Of a stretch of 64,000 bases of DNA, positions 31,962 to 40,902 are shown in pieces. A program made the position numbers and the translations under genes. Origin of the DNA: Kitasatospora albolonga (lineage in GTDB: Bacteria; Actinomycetota; Actinomycetes; Streptomycetales; Streptomycetaceae). Under the pieces are notes generated by a model, which saw only the letters and a program-made list of their open reading frames with translations, was not told where the DNA came from and searched no databases. Position 1 is the first letter of the stretch. Every line of letters begins with the position of its first letter. Where the stretch lies: the NCBI GenBank assembly GCA_002082585.1, contig CP020563.1, forward strand, positions 372,001-436,000, in the 5' to 3' direction.

Positions 31962-33266
31962 TCACTTGCGGCCCGGGGTCCAGTTCATGCCCCAGCCGTA
32001 GGCGGCGTCGATGGTGCGCTGCGGGCTGACGCCCCGGTTCGGGACGAGGTAGCGGGCCTCGCGCTGCACGGTGAGGTCGCCGCCGTTGTTGGTGATCAGG
32101 GCAAGCGCGCAGACCGTGGAGGGCACGGTGCATTCGTCGAGGGAGAAGTCGATCGCCGCGCCGTTCTGCGGCTGGAGGGTGACCGTGGCGTGGAGATCGG
32201 CGAAACTCCGGGCGCCTTCATAGATGGTGACGAAGATCAGTACGCGGCGGAGCAGGTCCTTGCGGTCGAGGTTGACGGTCATGTTCTCTCCGGTGGAGAG
32301 CGCGCCGGTACGGTCGTCGCCGTCGAGGTGGATGAACGGCGGCTGGTTCAGCGAGCCGAACGCGTTTCCGAGTGCCTGGACAACTCCCTTGCGGCCGTCG
32401 GTGAGTTCGTACAGCGCGCAGAGATCCAGATCGAGATCTCCGTGCATCGCGACGGCCCGGCCGAGTTTCGCTCCCCAGCCCTTGAACTGCTTGCGCACTT
32501 CCCAGTTGAGATTGACGCGGAGCGCGCCGGAGGTGCCGCCCTGCTTGGCGAGGGAGACGGCCGGCGCCTCCTTCGTCAGCGTGATCTTGGACAGCCGTAC
32601 GGGCTGGGTGACGGGCGGGGCCACGGGGGCGGGCGGCGCGACAGGGGCCACGGGAGGTGCGGGAGGTGCGGGAGGCACGGGGGCCGCCGGGGGTACGGGG
32701 GCCGCGGCGGGCCGGGACGGCGTGGGCGCGGGGGCCTGCTGCGGTTCGTCGACGGAGATGCCGAAGTCCGTCGCCAGCCCTTCGAGCCCGGTGCTGTAGC
32801 CCTGTCCGACCGCGCGGAACTTCCAGGCGCCCTGGCGCCGGTAGAGCTCACCGAGGATGAACGCGGTCTCGACCGTGGCGTCCGTGGAGTCGAAGCGGGC
32901 GAGCTCGGCGCCGTTCGCCGCGTCCACGATCCGTACGTACAGGCCGTTCACCCGGCCGAAGCTGCCGCCGTCGGCCGACGCGGCGACGACGATCCGCTCG
33001 ATCGCCGGCTCGACCCGGCCGAAGTCGACGGCGAGGGTGTCGGTGACCCCGTCACCGGCGGTCCGCTTGCCCTCGTGGCGGACGGCGCCGGACGCGTGGG
33101 CAGGCTGGTTGTAGAAGACGAAGTCGGCGTCGTCGCGGACCTTTCCCGACACCAGCAGGAGCGCGGAGCCGTCGACATCGGGAGCGCCCGCGGCGGACCG
33201 CCACCCCAGTTCCACTCGGACGGTGCCCGCAGGCACCGGAACGTTGGTTCCTTTTTGCATGGTCAT
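31962..33266 (-). CDS. Tandem TerD-domain stress protein
   Basis: A 434-residue cytoplasmic protein of the tellurite-resistance/stress family. The N-terminal TerD domain (about 1-185) shows [31 protein letters not shown] and [18 protein letters not shown]; a Pro/Ala-rich linker of repeated [10 protein letters not shown] type (about 190-235) joins a second TerD-like domain (240-434) with [33 protein letters not shown] and [11 protein letters not shown]. TerD domains bind Ca2+ through acidic clusters, visible here as DGDDRTG. TerD proteins act in a membrane-linked stress and signalling complex; the other ter genes are absent here. Confidence 0.9.
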   Translation of the reverse strand: MTMQKGTNVPVPAGTVRVELGWRSAAGAPDVDGSALLLVSGKVRDDADFVFYNQPAHASGAVRHEGKRTAGDGVTDTLAVDFGRVEPAIERIVVAASADGGSFGRVNGLYVRIVDAANGAELARFDSTDATVETAFILGELYRRQGAWKFRAVGQGYSTGLEGLATDFGISVDEPQQAPAPTPSRPAAAPVPPAAPVPPAPPAPPVAPVAPPAPVAPPVTQPVRLSKITLTKEAPAVSLAKQGGTSGALRVNLNWEVRKQFKGWGAKLGRAVAMHGDLDLDLCALYELTDGRKGVVQALGNAFGSLNQPPFIHLDGDDRTGALSTGENMTVNLDRKDLLRRVLIFVTIYEGARSFADLHATVTLQPQNGAAIDFSLDECTVPSTVCALALITNNGGDLTVQREARYLVPNRGVSPQRTIDAAYGWGMNWTPGRK

Positions 33267-33534
33267 GCTCGCCCCCATCGGAGTCCGGCTGCCCGCAGGC
33301 ATTTCCCCCAACCTAATCCCCGGCCCCGGCGCGGTGTGCCGCCCGGTACGGAGACGGTTCCGGCGATCCGCCGGTAACCCCTCGTGAACTCGGCCTTTAC
33401 ACGATCATCGATGGTCGGTGCGCCCTTTTTTGCCAAGTTCGCTCGCATTGGGGATTGCGGTTCACTCACATCGCGGAAACGAACCCTCTTATCGGACTCC
33501 CCAACCAGCACATCGTGGGCTTAACTTAGGTGGC

Positions 33535-34020
33535 ATGACCTCCCCTCGCTCCGCCTTCGGCGGCGGCTACTACGCCGCGTCGTTCCCCGACACTCCGATC
33601 TACGACTCCCTGGTCGCGGAGCGGGGCACCCCGCAGATCGCCCCGATCCGCGTCCCGGCCGCGTACGACACCTCCAGCAGCTATCTGCCGGCCCTGCCGT
33701 CGGCGCTGCCTGCGCTCCCCGCGGCCCCCTCGCAGCCCACCGGTTCCTACGGCTACCCGCAGCAGCAGCCGGTGCCGCAGTACCAGCAGGCCCCCGCGCA
33801 GCAGGCGCCGATGTATCCGGCCGGGCTCCAGAGCGCCCCGGCGCCGTACATCCCGCAGCAGCCCTCGGCGGTCCGCGGCTACGGGCAGCAGCCCCAGCCG
33901 CAGCGCCCCGCCCCGGGCACCGGGTACGAGTCGATGCGCCCGGCCTCGCCGCGCCCCGCGCCGGCCCCGTCGCCGTACGAGGACCCGTACAACCGGCCGT
34001 ACCAGAGCCGGGGGTACTGA
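33535..34020 (+). CDS. DUF6643-type Gln/Pro-rich protein
   Basis: A 161-residue low-complexity protein starting MTSPRSAFGGGYYAASFPDTPIYDSLVAERGTP (first part quoted as MTSPRSAFGGGYYA), the conserved N-terminus of DUF6643 proteins. From residue 60 onwards it is Pro/Gln/Tyr/Ala-rich with repeated PQQQPVPQYQQAP-like runs, suggesting an intrinsically disordered, possibly scaffold or phase-separating tail. No membrane segment. AGGTGG precedes the ATG at 33535. The 268-bp region before it, shared with the divergent TerD gene, is the promoter zone and holds no other gene. Confidence 0.7.
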   Translation: MTSPRSAFGGGYYAASFPDTPIYDSLVAERGTPQIAPIRVPAAYDTSSSYLPALPSALPALPAAPSQPTGSYGYPQQQPVPQYQQAPAQQAPMYPAGLQSAPAPYIPQQPSAVRGYGQQPQPQRPAPGTGYESMRPASPRPAPAPSPYEDPYNRPYQSRGY

Positions 34021-34106
34021 CCCGGGCGACGGTCACGCACGGGTACGGCCGGAGGCCGAAAAAAACCGGGCGTACGGGGACGGGGGTGGCTGGCAGGATG
34101 GGCGGC

Positions 34107-34931
34107 ATGTCGCATCCCGTACTCCGCTCCGCCCATGTGTATCCGGTCAAATCGCTGGCAGGCCAGGCATCCGACGAGGTTGCCGTCGAGCCATGGGGAC
34201 TCGACGGCGACCGCCGCTGGATGCTGATCGACAAGGCGTCCCGGGCGATCACACAGCGTCAGCAGCCGTTCATGGCGCGGATCTCCGCGGTGCTGCTGCC
34301 GGGCGGCGGGATCGCCCTCTCCGCACCGGACCGGCCGCCACTGCGGGTCGAGGTCCCCGCGCCGGAGCGCCTGATCAGTGTGGAGCTGCACCGGGACACC
34401 GTGACGGTGGCGGAGGCGGCGCCCGAGGCGCACGACTGGTTCAGCGAGGCCCTCGGCTCGGAGACCCGGCTCGTCCACCTCGACGACCCGGCGCGCCGCA
34501 GACATGTCGACCCCGAGTTCGCGCGCCCCGGGGACATGGTCTCCTTCGCCGACGGCTATCCGCTGCTGCTCACCACCACGCCCTCGCTCGACGCCCTGAA
34601 CGCCCTGGTCGCGGCGGGCGACCGGCCGGACGAGGGCCCGCTGCCGATGGACCGTTTCCGGCCGAACGTCGTGGTGGACGGCACCGAGGCATGGGCCGAG
34701 GACGGCTGGCGGCGGATCGCCATCGGTGAAGTCCCGTTCTCCGTGGTGAAGCCCTGCGGCCGGTGCGTGATCACCACCACCGACCAGCGCACGGCCGAAC
34801 GCGGCAAGGAACCGCTGGCCACCCTGGCCCGCCACCGCAGGGTGGGCAACCAGCTGCTCTTCGGCCAGAATCTGATCCCGGACGGGCCGGGAGTGATCCG
34901 GGCCGGGGACCCCGTCAAGATCCTCGACTGA
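34107..34931 (+). CDS. MOSC-domain protein (MOCOS/mARC-like)
   Basis: A 274-residue protein with an N-terminal MOSC beta-barrel (YPVKSLAGQASDEVAVEPWGLDGDRRWMLID, first part YPVKSLAGQASDEVAV) and a C-terminal MOSC domain containing PMDRFRPNVVVDG and the conserved Cys in VVKPCGRCVITTTDQRT. Such proteins bind molybdenum cofactor and act as sulfur carriers or N-hydroxyl reductases like mARC/YiiM relatives. No molybdenum genes are adjacent. The ATG at 34107 follows AGGA; starts at 34086 (GTG) and 34098 are less likely. Confidence 0.87.
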   Translation: MSHPVLRSAHVYPVKSLAGQASDEVAVEPWGLDGDRRWMLIDKASRAITQRQQPFMARISAVLLPGGGIALSAPDRPPLRVEVPAPERLISVELHRDTVTVAEAAPEAHDWFSEALGSETRLVHLDDPARRRHVDPEFARPGDMVSFADGYPLLLTTTPSLDALNALVAAGDRPDEGPLPMDRFRPNVVVDGTEAWAEDGWRRIAIGEVPFSVVKPCGRCVITTTDQRTAERGKEPLATLARHRRVGNQLLFGQNLIPDGPGVIRAGDPVKILD

Positions 34932-34965
34932 GGACGGCGTACGGGCCGGGGGAAGGTGCCAAGGG

Positions 34966-35553
34966 GTGGGGGCGGTACGGGGAGTCCGGCGGTGGTGGCG
35001 TACCGCCGACCGCCGCGAGGCACGGGTGACGCTGGGCGCGCTGCTGCTCCTGGTGCCGGTGGCACCGGCGGCCGGATGGGCGGGCGGCGCGCTGGCCGAC
35101 GCCTCGCTCCAGCGGGAGGTCCGGGCCCAGCAGGAGGAGCGCCGGGCCGTGGACGCGGTCGTGGTGGACCGGGTGCCGGAGGCCCGGCGGTCCGCCGGTG
35201 ACCCGGACGCGGCGTCGGAACGTACGACGGTGGTGGCGGCCTGGCGGGCGCCGGACGGCACCCCGCGCAGCGGAGAGGCCGCCCCGGTGTCGGCGCCCGG
35301 CGGCGGTCCCGGGGCGCAGGTACGGATCTGGACGGACCGGGACGGGCTTCCCGTACCGCCCCCGATGAAGGCGCGGACGGCCCGCACGCACGCGCTGCTC
35401 GGCGGTGCCGGGGCGTTCCTGCTCGCCGTCGGGTGCGTCGAGGCGGGCAGGCGGCTGGCCGTGGCACGCATGGTGCGGCGGCGGTACGCGCGCCTGGACC
35501 GGGAGTGGGCCGAGGCGGACCAGGACTGGGGCCGGGCCGGGACGGGCGGCTGA
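34966..35553 (+). CDS. Rv1733c-like two-helix membrane protein
   Basis: A 195-residue protein of the Rv1733c type. A first transmembrane helix (LGALLLLVPVAPAAGWAGGA, about 23-42) and a second (LLGGAGAFLLAVGCVEAGRR, about 143-162) bracket a roughly 100-residue extracytoplasmic loop (ASERTTVVAAWRAPDGTPRSG; VRIWTDRDGLPVPPP). The loop's (V/A)xW(R/T)xPDGxxRxG and W-x-D-x-x-G-x-x-x-x-P-P pattern is typical. Function unknown; the Mycobacterium tuberculosis member belongs to the DosR regulon. It follows the MOSC gene by 34 bp and may share its transcript. Confidence 0.78.
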   Translation: MGAVRGVRRWWRTADRREARVTLGALLLLVPVAPAAGWAGGALADASLQREVRAQQEERRAVDAVVVDRVPEARRSAGDPDAASERTTVVAAWRAPDGTPRSGEAAPVSAPGGGPGAQVRIWTDRDGLPVPPPMKARTARTHALLGGAGAFLLAVGCVEAGRRLAVARMVRRRYARLDREWAEADQDWGRAGTGG

Positions 35554-35692
35554 ACCGGGCGGGGAGCAACAGACGGCCGGCCTCGGGCGGGAAGCGGTGG
35601 CCGCCCGTCCCGGCTTCACGGCCGCCCCGGAGCGGGCGACACCGCCCCGGCTCCCCGAGTCGTCAACTCCCGCCCCTCCCGCGCGCTACGGT

Positions 35693-35748
35693 GGTCCGAC
35701 CGCGTCCGCCTCCCCGAGCAGACACCCAGGCAGGCAGGCGGTCGGACC
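35693..35748 (+). ncRNA. Structured leader element before the beta-helix/AAA+ gene
   Basis: Perfect 11-bp arms GGTCCGACCGC (35693-35703) and GCGGTCGGACC (35738-35748) flank a 34-nt loop, ending 38 bp before the ATG. The long loop and position in the leader are more like a regulatory RNA fold than a terminator, although a DNA operator cannot be excluded. It matches no riboswitch class that I recognise. Confidence 0.5.
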
Positions 35749-35786
35749 CGAGGCAGCACAGCACGAGGTGGGGGCAGAGCAACTCC

Positions 35787-38219
35787 ATGGCACAGGGCAC
35801 GGTCCAGGTGACGCACACCGGCACATCGCGATGGCGCCGCCGCACGGGCGAGTACGCCTCCCTCTCCGCGGCCCTGGAAGCGGCGGCCGACGGGGACGTC
35901 CTCACCGTCGCGCCCGGGACCTACCGGGAGAACCTCGTCCTCCACCGCGCGGTGACCCTGCGCGGCCCCGAGGGCTCGGTCGGCTCGGTGCGGATCGCGC
36001 CGGTCGACGGCGTACCGCTGACGGTCCGCGCCTCCGCGATCGTCCAGGATCTGCACATCGAGGGGCAGGACTCCGCCGCCCCGGCGCTGCTGGTGGAGGA
36101 CGGCACCCCCGAGTTCACGGATCTGCGGATCGTGACGCGGTCCGCCGCCGGGATAGAGGTACGGGGAGCGGCCCGGCCCACCGTGCGGCGCTGCACCGTC
36201 GACAATCCGGCCGGGGTCGGCATCGCCGTCCTGGACGGGGCGGGCGGGGTCTTCGAGGAGTGCGAGATCGTCTCGGCCGGGCAGTCCGGCGTCTCGGTCC
36301 GCGACGGCGGCCACCCGCGTCTGGACCGCTGCCGTATCCACCACTCCTCCGGCGCGGGCATCGGCGTCACCGGTGAGGGCAGCGGTCTGGAGGCGATCGG
36401 CTGCGAGGTGTACGAGATCAAGGGCAGCGGCGTCCAGGTGACCGCCCGCGCCACCGCGCACCTCACCGACTGCACCGTGCACCGCACCTCGGGCGACGGG
36501 GTCACGCTGGACACCGACGCGGTGCTGACGCTCGCCGACTGCGACATCCACGACATCCCGGAGAACGCGGTCGATCTGCGGTCGCGTTCGGTGCTCACGC
36601 TGACGCGTTCCACGGTCCGCCGCTTCGGCCGCAACGGGCTCTCGGTCTGGGACCCGGGGACCCGCGTGGACGCCAACCAGTGCGAGATCCACGACAGTAC
36701 GGGCGACTACCCGGCGGTCTGGGTCAGCGACGGGGCCACGGTGATACTGGACGCCTGCCGGGTCCACGACGTGCCGGACGCCCTCTTCGTCCTCGACCGG
36801 GGCTCGCGCGCGGACGTGGTGGACAGCGACCTCTCGCAGATCCGCAACACCGCCGTCTCCGTGAGCGACGGGGCCACCGCCCAGCTGGACGACTGCCGGA
36901 TCAGGGAGACCTCCACCGGCGCCTGGTTCCGCGACCACGGCAGCGGCGGCACGCTGAACAACTGCACCATCGACACGGCCCAGACCGGGGTCATCGTCAC
37001 CAAGGGCGCCGACCCCGTCATCGAGCGGTGCACGGTCACCAACCCCGCCGAGGCCGGATTCTACGTCTCCGCCGAGGGCCGGGGCACCTTCGACAGCTGC
37101 CGGGTGACGGGCAGCGAGGGGTACGGCTTCCATGTCATGGACGGCTGCCGCACCACCCTGACCCGCTGCCGCACCGAGCGGTGCGCGCGCGGCGGGTACG
37201 AGTTCGCCGAGGGCGGCGACGGGTCCGGCGCGTCCGGCCCGGTGGTCACCGACTGCACGAGCGACGAGAGCGGTCTGCGGACGGCACCGGCTCCGGCCCC
37301 CGCCGTGCTGACGGCCACGCAGACGACGCCGGGCCTGCTCTCCACCCTGCCCGGCCAGCGGCCCGTGGCGGCGGAACCGGCCGCCCCGGCCACCCCCGCC
37401 GAGCCCGCCCGCGACTCCTCGGCGGTCCTCGGTGAACTGGACGCGCTGGTGGGGCTGGACAGCGTCAAGCGCGAGGTGCGGGCGCTGACCGACATGATCG
37501 AGGTGGGCCGCCGCCGTCAGGAGGCCGGGCTCAAGGCCGCATCCGTCCGCCGCCACCTCGTCTTCACCGGCTCCCCCGGCACCGGCAAGACCACGGTCGC
37601 CCGGCTGTACGGGGAGATCCTGGCCTCCCTCGGGGTGCTGGAGCGCGGCCATCTGGTGGAGGTCTCCCGGGTGGACCTGGTCGGGGAGCACATCGGCTCG
37701 ACGGCGATCCGCACCCAGGAGGCGTTCGACCGGGCGCGCGGCGGGGTGCTCTTCGTGGACGAGGCGTACGCCCTCTCCCCCGAGGACTCCGGGCGCGACT
37801 TCGGCCGGGAGGCCATCGACACGCTGGTGAAGCTGATGGAGGACCACCGGGACGCGGTGGTGGTGATCGTCGCCGGGTACACCCACGAGATGGAGCGGTT
37901 CCTCACCGTCAACCCCGGGGTGGCCTCCCGTTTCTCGCGGACCATCACCTTCAGCGACTACGTCCCCGACGAGCTGCTGCGGATCGTCGAGCAGCAGGCC
38001 GAGGAGCACGAGTACAGCCTGGCGGACGGGACCGGGGAGGCGCTGCTGAAGTACTTCACCGAGCTTCCCAAGGGCCCCGCCTTCGGCAACGGCCGCACCG
38101 CCCGGCAGACCTTCGAGTCGATGGTGGAGCGGCACGCGGGCCGGGTCGCCCAGCTCGCCGAGACGAGCACGGACGATCTGACCCTGCTCTACCCGGAGGA
38201 CCTCCCGGAGCTCTTCTGA
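35787..38219 (+). CDS. Right-handed beta-helix protein fused to CbxX/CfxQ-type AAA+ ATPase
   Basis: An 810-residue fusion. Residues about 25-510 form a long right-handed parallel beta-helix of roughly 20-23-residue rungs with recurring NxxGVxVxDGAxxxLxxCxIxxT patterns (e.g. GAGIGVTGEGSGLEAIGCEV; AVSVSDGATAQLDDCRIRET), preceded by a pectate-lyase-like opening (SLSAALEAAADGDVLTVAPG). A Pro/Ala-rich linker (about 505-545) leads to a CbxX/CfxQ-family AAA+ module with Walker A GSPGTGKTT (595-603), Walker B VLFVDEAYALSPED (about 653) and arginine-finger region VASRFSRTITFSDY. No signal peptide is seen, so it is cytoplasmic. The same AAA+ class includes EccA of type VII secretion, but no esx/ecc genes are near. 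Substrate unknown. Confidence 0.88.
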   Translation: MAQGTVQVTHTGTSRWRRRTGEYASLSAALEAAADGDVLTVAPGTYRENLVLHRAVTLRGPEGSVGSVRIAPVDGVPLTVRASAIVQDLHIEGQDSAAPALLVEDGTPEFTDLRIVTRSAAGIEVRGAARPTVRRCTVDNPAGVGIAVLDGAGGVFEECEIVSAGQSGVSVRDGGHPRLDRCRIHHSSGAGIGVTGEGSGLEAIGCEVYEIKGSGVQVTARATAHLTDCTVHRTSGDGVTLDTDAVLTLADCDIHDIPENAVDLRSRSVLTLTRSTVRRFGRNGLSVWDPGTRVDANQCEIHDSTGDYPAVWVSDGATVILDACRVHDVPDALFVLDRGSRADVVDSDLSQIRNTAVSVSDGATAQLDDCRIRETSTGAWFRDHGSGGTLNNCTIDTAQTGVIVTKGADPVIERCTVTNPAEAGFYVSAEGRGTFDSCRVTGSEGYGFHVMDGCRTTLTRCRTERCARGGYEFAEGGDGSGASGPVVTDCTSDESGLRTAPAPAPAVLTATQTTPGLLSTLPGQRPVAAEPAAPATPAEPARDSSAVLGELDALVGLDSVKREVRALTDMIEVGRRRQEAGLKAASVRRHLVFTGSPGTGKTTVARLYGEILASLGVLERGHLVEVSRVDLVGEHIGSTAIRTQEAFDRARGGVLFVDEAYALSPEDSGRDFGREAIDTLVKLMEDHRDAVVVIVAGYTHEMERFLTVNPGVASRFSRTITFSDYVPDELLRIVEQQAEEHEYSLADGTGEALLKYFTELPKGPAFGNGRTARQTFESMVERHAGRVAQLAETSTDDLTLLYPEDLPELF

Positions 38220-40603
38220 GTGCTGACTCCGCCCGCCGCCTGCCGGGGCAGCCGGGGGCCGAGCTCCTCCAGGAGGGCGGTCCGCTCCTTCGCGAAGACC
38301 GGGTCGGCCTGGTAGTCGGAGTGGCCGAGGATCGGTTCGGGCAGCGGGAGCGCGGTCGTACGTCCGTACGCCAGCGGGTCCTTCAGCGGCCCCCGGTCGA
38401 CGCCGGGGTCGGGGTCGGTGGCCAGCCGGACGGGCCCGCCGATCGGGTCGGTGGCCCGCCAGAGGTTGCGCCAGCAGTGCACCGAGCGGTTCAGGCCGAG
38501 CAGGGGTACGGCCCCGAAGTAGGCCGGGAACCAGCGCCCGTACAGCCGCTCGATCGGGGAGCCGTAGGTGAGCAGCCCGACCCGGCGGCGGGCGGTGTCG
38601 GGGAGCTGCCAGACGGCGGCGGCGGCGAGGACGCTGCCCTGGGAGTGGCCCGAGATGATGAGCCGGCCCTTGGTGGTGGCCGTCCAGGCGCACATGCGGG
38701 ACGCCAGGTCGGGGACGGCGCGCTCGGCGTAGCAGGGGGGCGCGAAGGGGTGGGCGGCGCGCGGCCAGAAGGTGCCCACGTCCCAGAGGATGCCGATGGT
38801 GCGCCGGGCGGAGGCGTCCCGGTAGGCGCGGCGTCCGCTCGCGACGAACAGTATGAAGCCGAAGCCGATCAGCCAGGAGCCGGTCGACTGGGCGGCCTCG
38901 GCGAGCGCTTCGACAGGGGCGGCGGCCCCGTCCGTCGCACGGCCGGGCACTTCGCCGCTGGTCCAGGAGCCCACGACGGCCGCCGCGCCGAGGAGCAGGG
39001 TGGCGGCGGAGACCACACCGACGATCCAGGGGGCCGAGTCGGTGAGGGCGGCGGTGGCGCGGATACGGGCGATGCGCCGGGTGCGGGCCCGGTCGGGCGG
39101 TTCGGGGGCGTACTCCGCCTCGATGTCCGGTCCCATGCGGCGGGCCCGGCGGGCGGTGCGGACGGTCAGGTAGAGGACGGGGGCGAGCAGGAGGAGCAGC
39201 AGCACCGGGATGACGGACGCCTGCCAGCTGAGCAGGACCGGCGGGCCCTCGATGATGGAGCCCTCCCCCATGCCCGGGGTGCCGGGGCCGTCCAGCCAGT
39301 CGGCGACGCGCTGGGCCACACCGCCGGTCATCACCCCGCCGAGGGCGCAGGCGAGCATGGCGACGGACGGGCCGCCGAGTCCGTACAGCGTGGTACGGGG
39401 TTCGGGGGTGCGCCGGTAGAGGCTGCGGGCGACCAGGGCGAGGACCACGACCAGAAGGCCCTGGCCGAGGGCGAGGAACCGGAAGGCGGTCTCGCCGGGC
39501 AGGCTGCCGGAGGACTGCCACTCCGGGCGCGACCACCCGGCGTGGAGGACGGCGAGGCCGAGCAGGACGAGCGCCGAGCCGGGGAGGTAGGTGATGAGAG
39601 CACCGTCGAGGCGCATGTCGCGGGCGCGTTCGCTGCGGCCCCGGCGGCAGACGACCCAGACGGCCACCGCGGCGCAGACCACGATGGCGCCCTCGATCAC
39701 CGCGCCGAACACCTGCGGCACCGAACTGCCGGCGGTCCGGTCGTGGCGGGCGGCGGCGCCGGAGACGGCCGCCGCGACGGTGAGGAACCCCGCGGCGGTG
39801 TGCGCGGCACGGAGCCGGGCTACGAGCCGGCGCCCGTACCAGAAACCGGGCCTGCCGAGCGCCGGGGGCACCGGGTCCCGGCCGTCGTCCGAGGGGTCCG
39901 CCGCACCGGGCCCGTGGGCCTCCTCCGCCCCGTCCGGGTCGCACGCGTCGGCGTCCGCCGCGTCCAGCGGGCTCTGGGACTCGTAGGCGCTCCAGGTCCG
40001 GTTGGAGAGGTACCAGAGCAGCCCCACCAGGGCGGCGGGGACGAGGGCGGCGAGCGCGAGCCGCCGTCCGGGCTGGGACCACCAGCCGCCCTGATGGCTC
40101 GACAGGAAGCCCAGCCAGGAACGGCGTTCGGAGCAGGCCGAGGTGCCCGCGCACTGCCAGGCCACCAGGTCCAGCGCCACTTCGCAGGCGGCGGCGGTGA
40201 GCAGCACGGTGAGGCTGAGCGCGACGAGCCGCACCACGACGCCGTACAGCCGGACCGCGCGGGTGCGGCCGGTGGCGGTGGGGCGCATCCAGTGGGCGAG
40301 GTTGACCACCATGAACGGCAGAAGCAGCAGCCAGAGGGCGCGGGAGCCGTTGCCGGAGGTGAGCCCGGACCAGCAGTACGCCTCGGCGACGGGCTCGTCC
40401 CGGTAGCGCTCGGGGTACTTCTCGCCGTGGGCGTCCTCGGTGCGCCGGTACACGGCGGCGGTCGCGTCCCCGGTGACCCGGACGGTACGGGGGTCGCCGA
40501 GCATCTCCTGCGGGGTGGCGCCTCCGACACCGTGGACCAGCAGCTCCAGCGCTGCGCCGGTGTTCTGGGGAGGCGGCGACGGGGGCGGGACGGCAGGAGC
40601 CAA
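38189..40603 (-). CDS. Large membrane protein with serine-hydrolase (GHSQG) domain
   Basis: About 804 residues. After a N-terminal segment with LELLVHGVGGATPQEML (resembling an alpha/beta-hydrolase HG motif), the protein has about nine to ten membrane helices through residue 610 (e.g. LWLLLLPFMVVNLAHWM; VIPVLLLLLLAPVLYLTV), then a nucleophile elbow RLIISGHSQGSVLAAAAVW (Ser near 652) and LLTYGSPIERLY, typical of lipase/esterase folds. The helices thus interrupt a hydrolase fold. Lipid or envelope substrate is likely but unproven. The start is uncertain: a TTG at 40603 is preceded by purines, and no ATG/GTG fits well. The 3' end overlaps the convergent AAA+ gene by 31 bp. Confidence 0.7.
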   Translation of the reverse strand: MAPAVPPPSPPPQNTGAALELLVHGVGGATPQEMLGDPRTVRVTGDATAAVYRRTEDAHGEKYPERYRDEPVAEAYCWSGLTSGNGSRALWLLLLPFMVVNLAHWMRPTATGRTRAVRLYGVVVRLVALSLTVLLTAAACEVALDLVAWQCAGTSACSERRSWLGFLSSHQGGWWSQPGRRLALAALVPAALVGLLWYLSNRTWSAYESQSPLDAADADACDPDGAEEAHGPGAADPSDDGRDPVPPALGRPGFWYGRRLVARLRAAHTAAGFLTVAAAVSGAAARHDRTAGSSVPQVFGAVIEGAIVVCAAVAVWVVCRRGRSERARDMRLDGALITYLPGSALVLLGLAVLHAGWSRPEWQSSGSLPGETAFRFLALGQGLLVVVLALVARSLYRRTPEPRTTLYGLGGPSVAMLACALGGVMTGGVAQRVADWLDGPGTPGMGEGSIIEGPPVLLSWQASVIPVLLLLLLAPVLYLTVRTARRARRMGPDIEAEYAPEPPDRARTRRIARIRATAALTDSAPWIVGVVSAATLLLGAAAVVGSWTSGEVPGRATDGAAAPVEALAEAAQSTGSWLIGFGFILFVASGRRAYRDASARRTIGILWDVGTFWPRAAHPFAPPCYAERAVPDLASRMCAWTATTKGRLIISGHSQGSVLAAAAVWQLPDTARRRVGLLTYGSPIERLYGRWFPAYFGAVPLLGLNRSVHCWRNLWRATDPIGGPVRLATDPDPGVDRGPLKDPLAYGRTTALPLPEPILGHSDYQADPVFAKERTALLEELGPRLPRQAAGGVSTQKSSGRSSG

Positions 40604-40824
40604 GGGGGAACTCTCTCTCGGGCGCGACGGCTGCGTCAGCCGACGGGGAGGTGACAGGGGATGTGACGCGGGACGTGACAGCGGTCGAGCGGGAAACGCA
40701 GGAGAGGGTGGCGGGGAAGCCGTCGGCTCCGGCCCGTGGCCCGGCACCAGAATTCCGGACGCGGGGCGGGTGTGTGAGCGGTCTTACGGAATCTCCCCAG
40801 GTGGAACGCCGGACATGCCCGCGT

Positions 40825-40858
40825 GACAGGATGAGCCTGTCCCGCAGGCCGCTGCGGG
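40825..40858 (+). promoter_or_regulatory. Paired inverted repeats upstream of DeoR-type gene
   Basis: GACAGG-ATGAG-CCTGTC (40825-40841) abuts CCCGCAG-GCCG-CTGCGGG (40841-40858). They lie 45-78 bp before the TTG start of the DeoR-type regulator, where an autoregulatory operator or leader hairpin would sit. The rest of the roughly 300-bp region 40604-40902 shows no gene. Confidence 0.4.
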
Positions 40859-40902
40859 CGGCAGGACAGCGGGACGGCAGAGGGAAGGGCGGGGCACCGG
40901 TC

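Noticed and set aside
35616..40154. A 1,512-codon open frame on the minus strand opposite the beta-helix/AAA+ gene and through the hydrolase gene.
   Set aside because: It is caused by GC-rich third positions of the real genes; the translation is Arg/Pro/Gly-rich, lacks domains and conflicts with genes having clear motifs.
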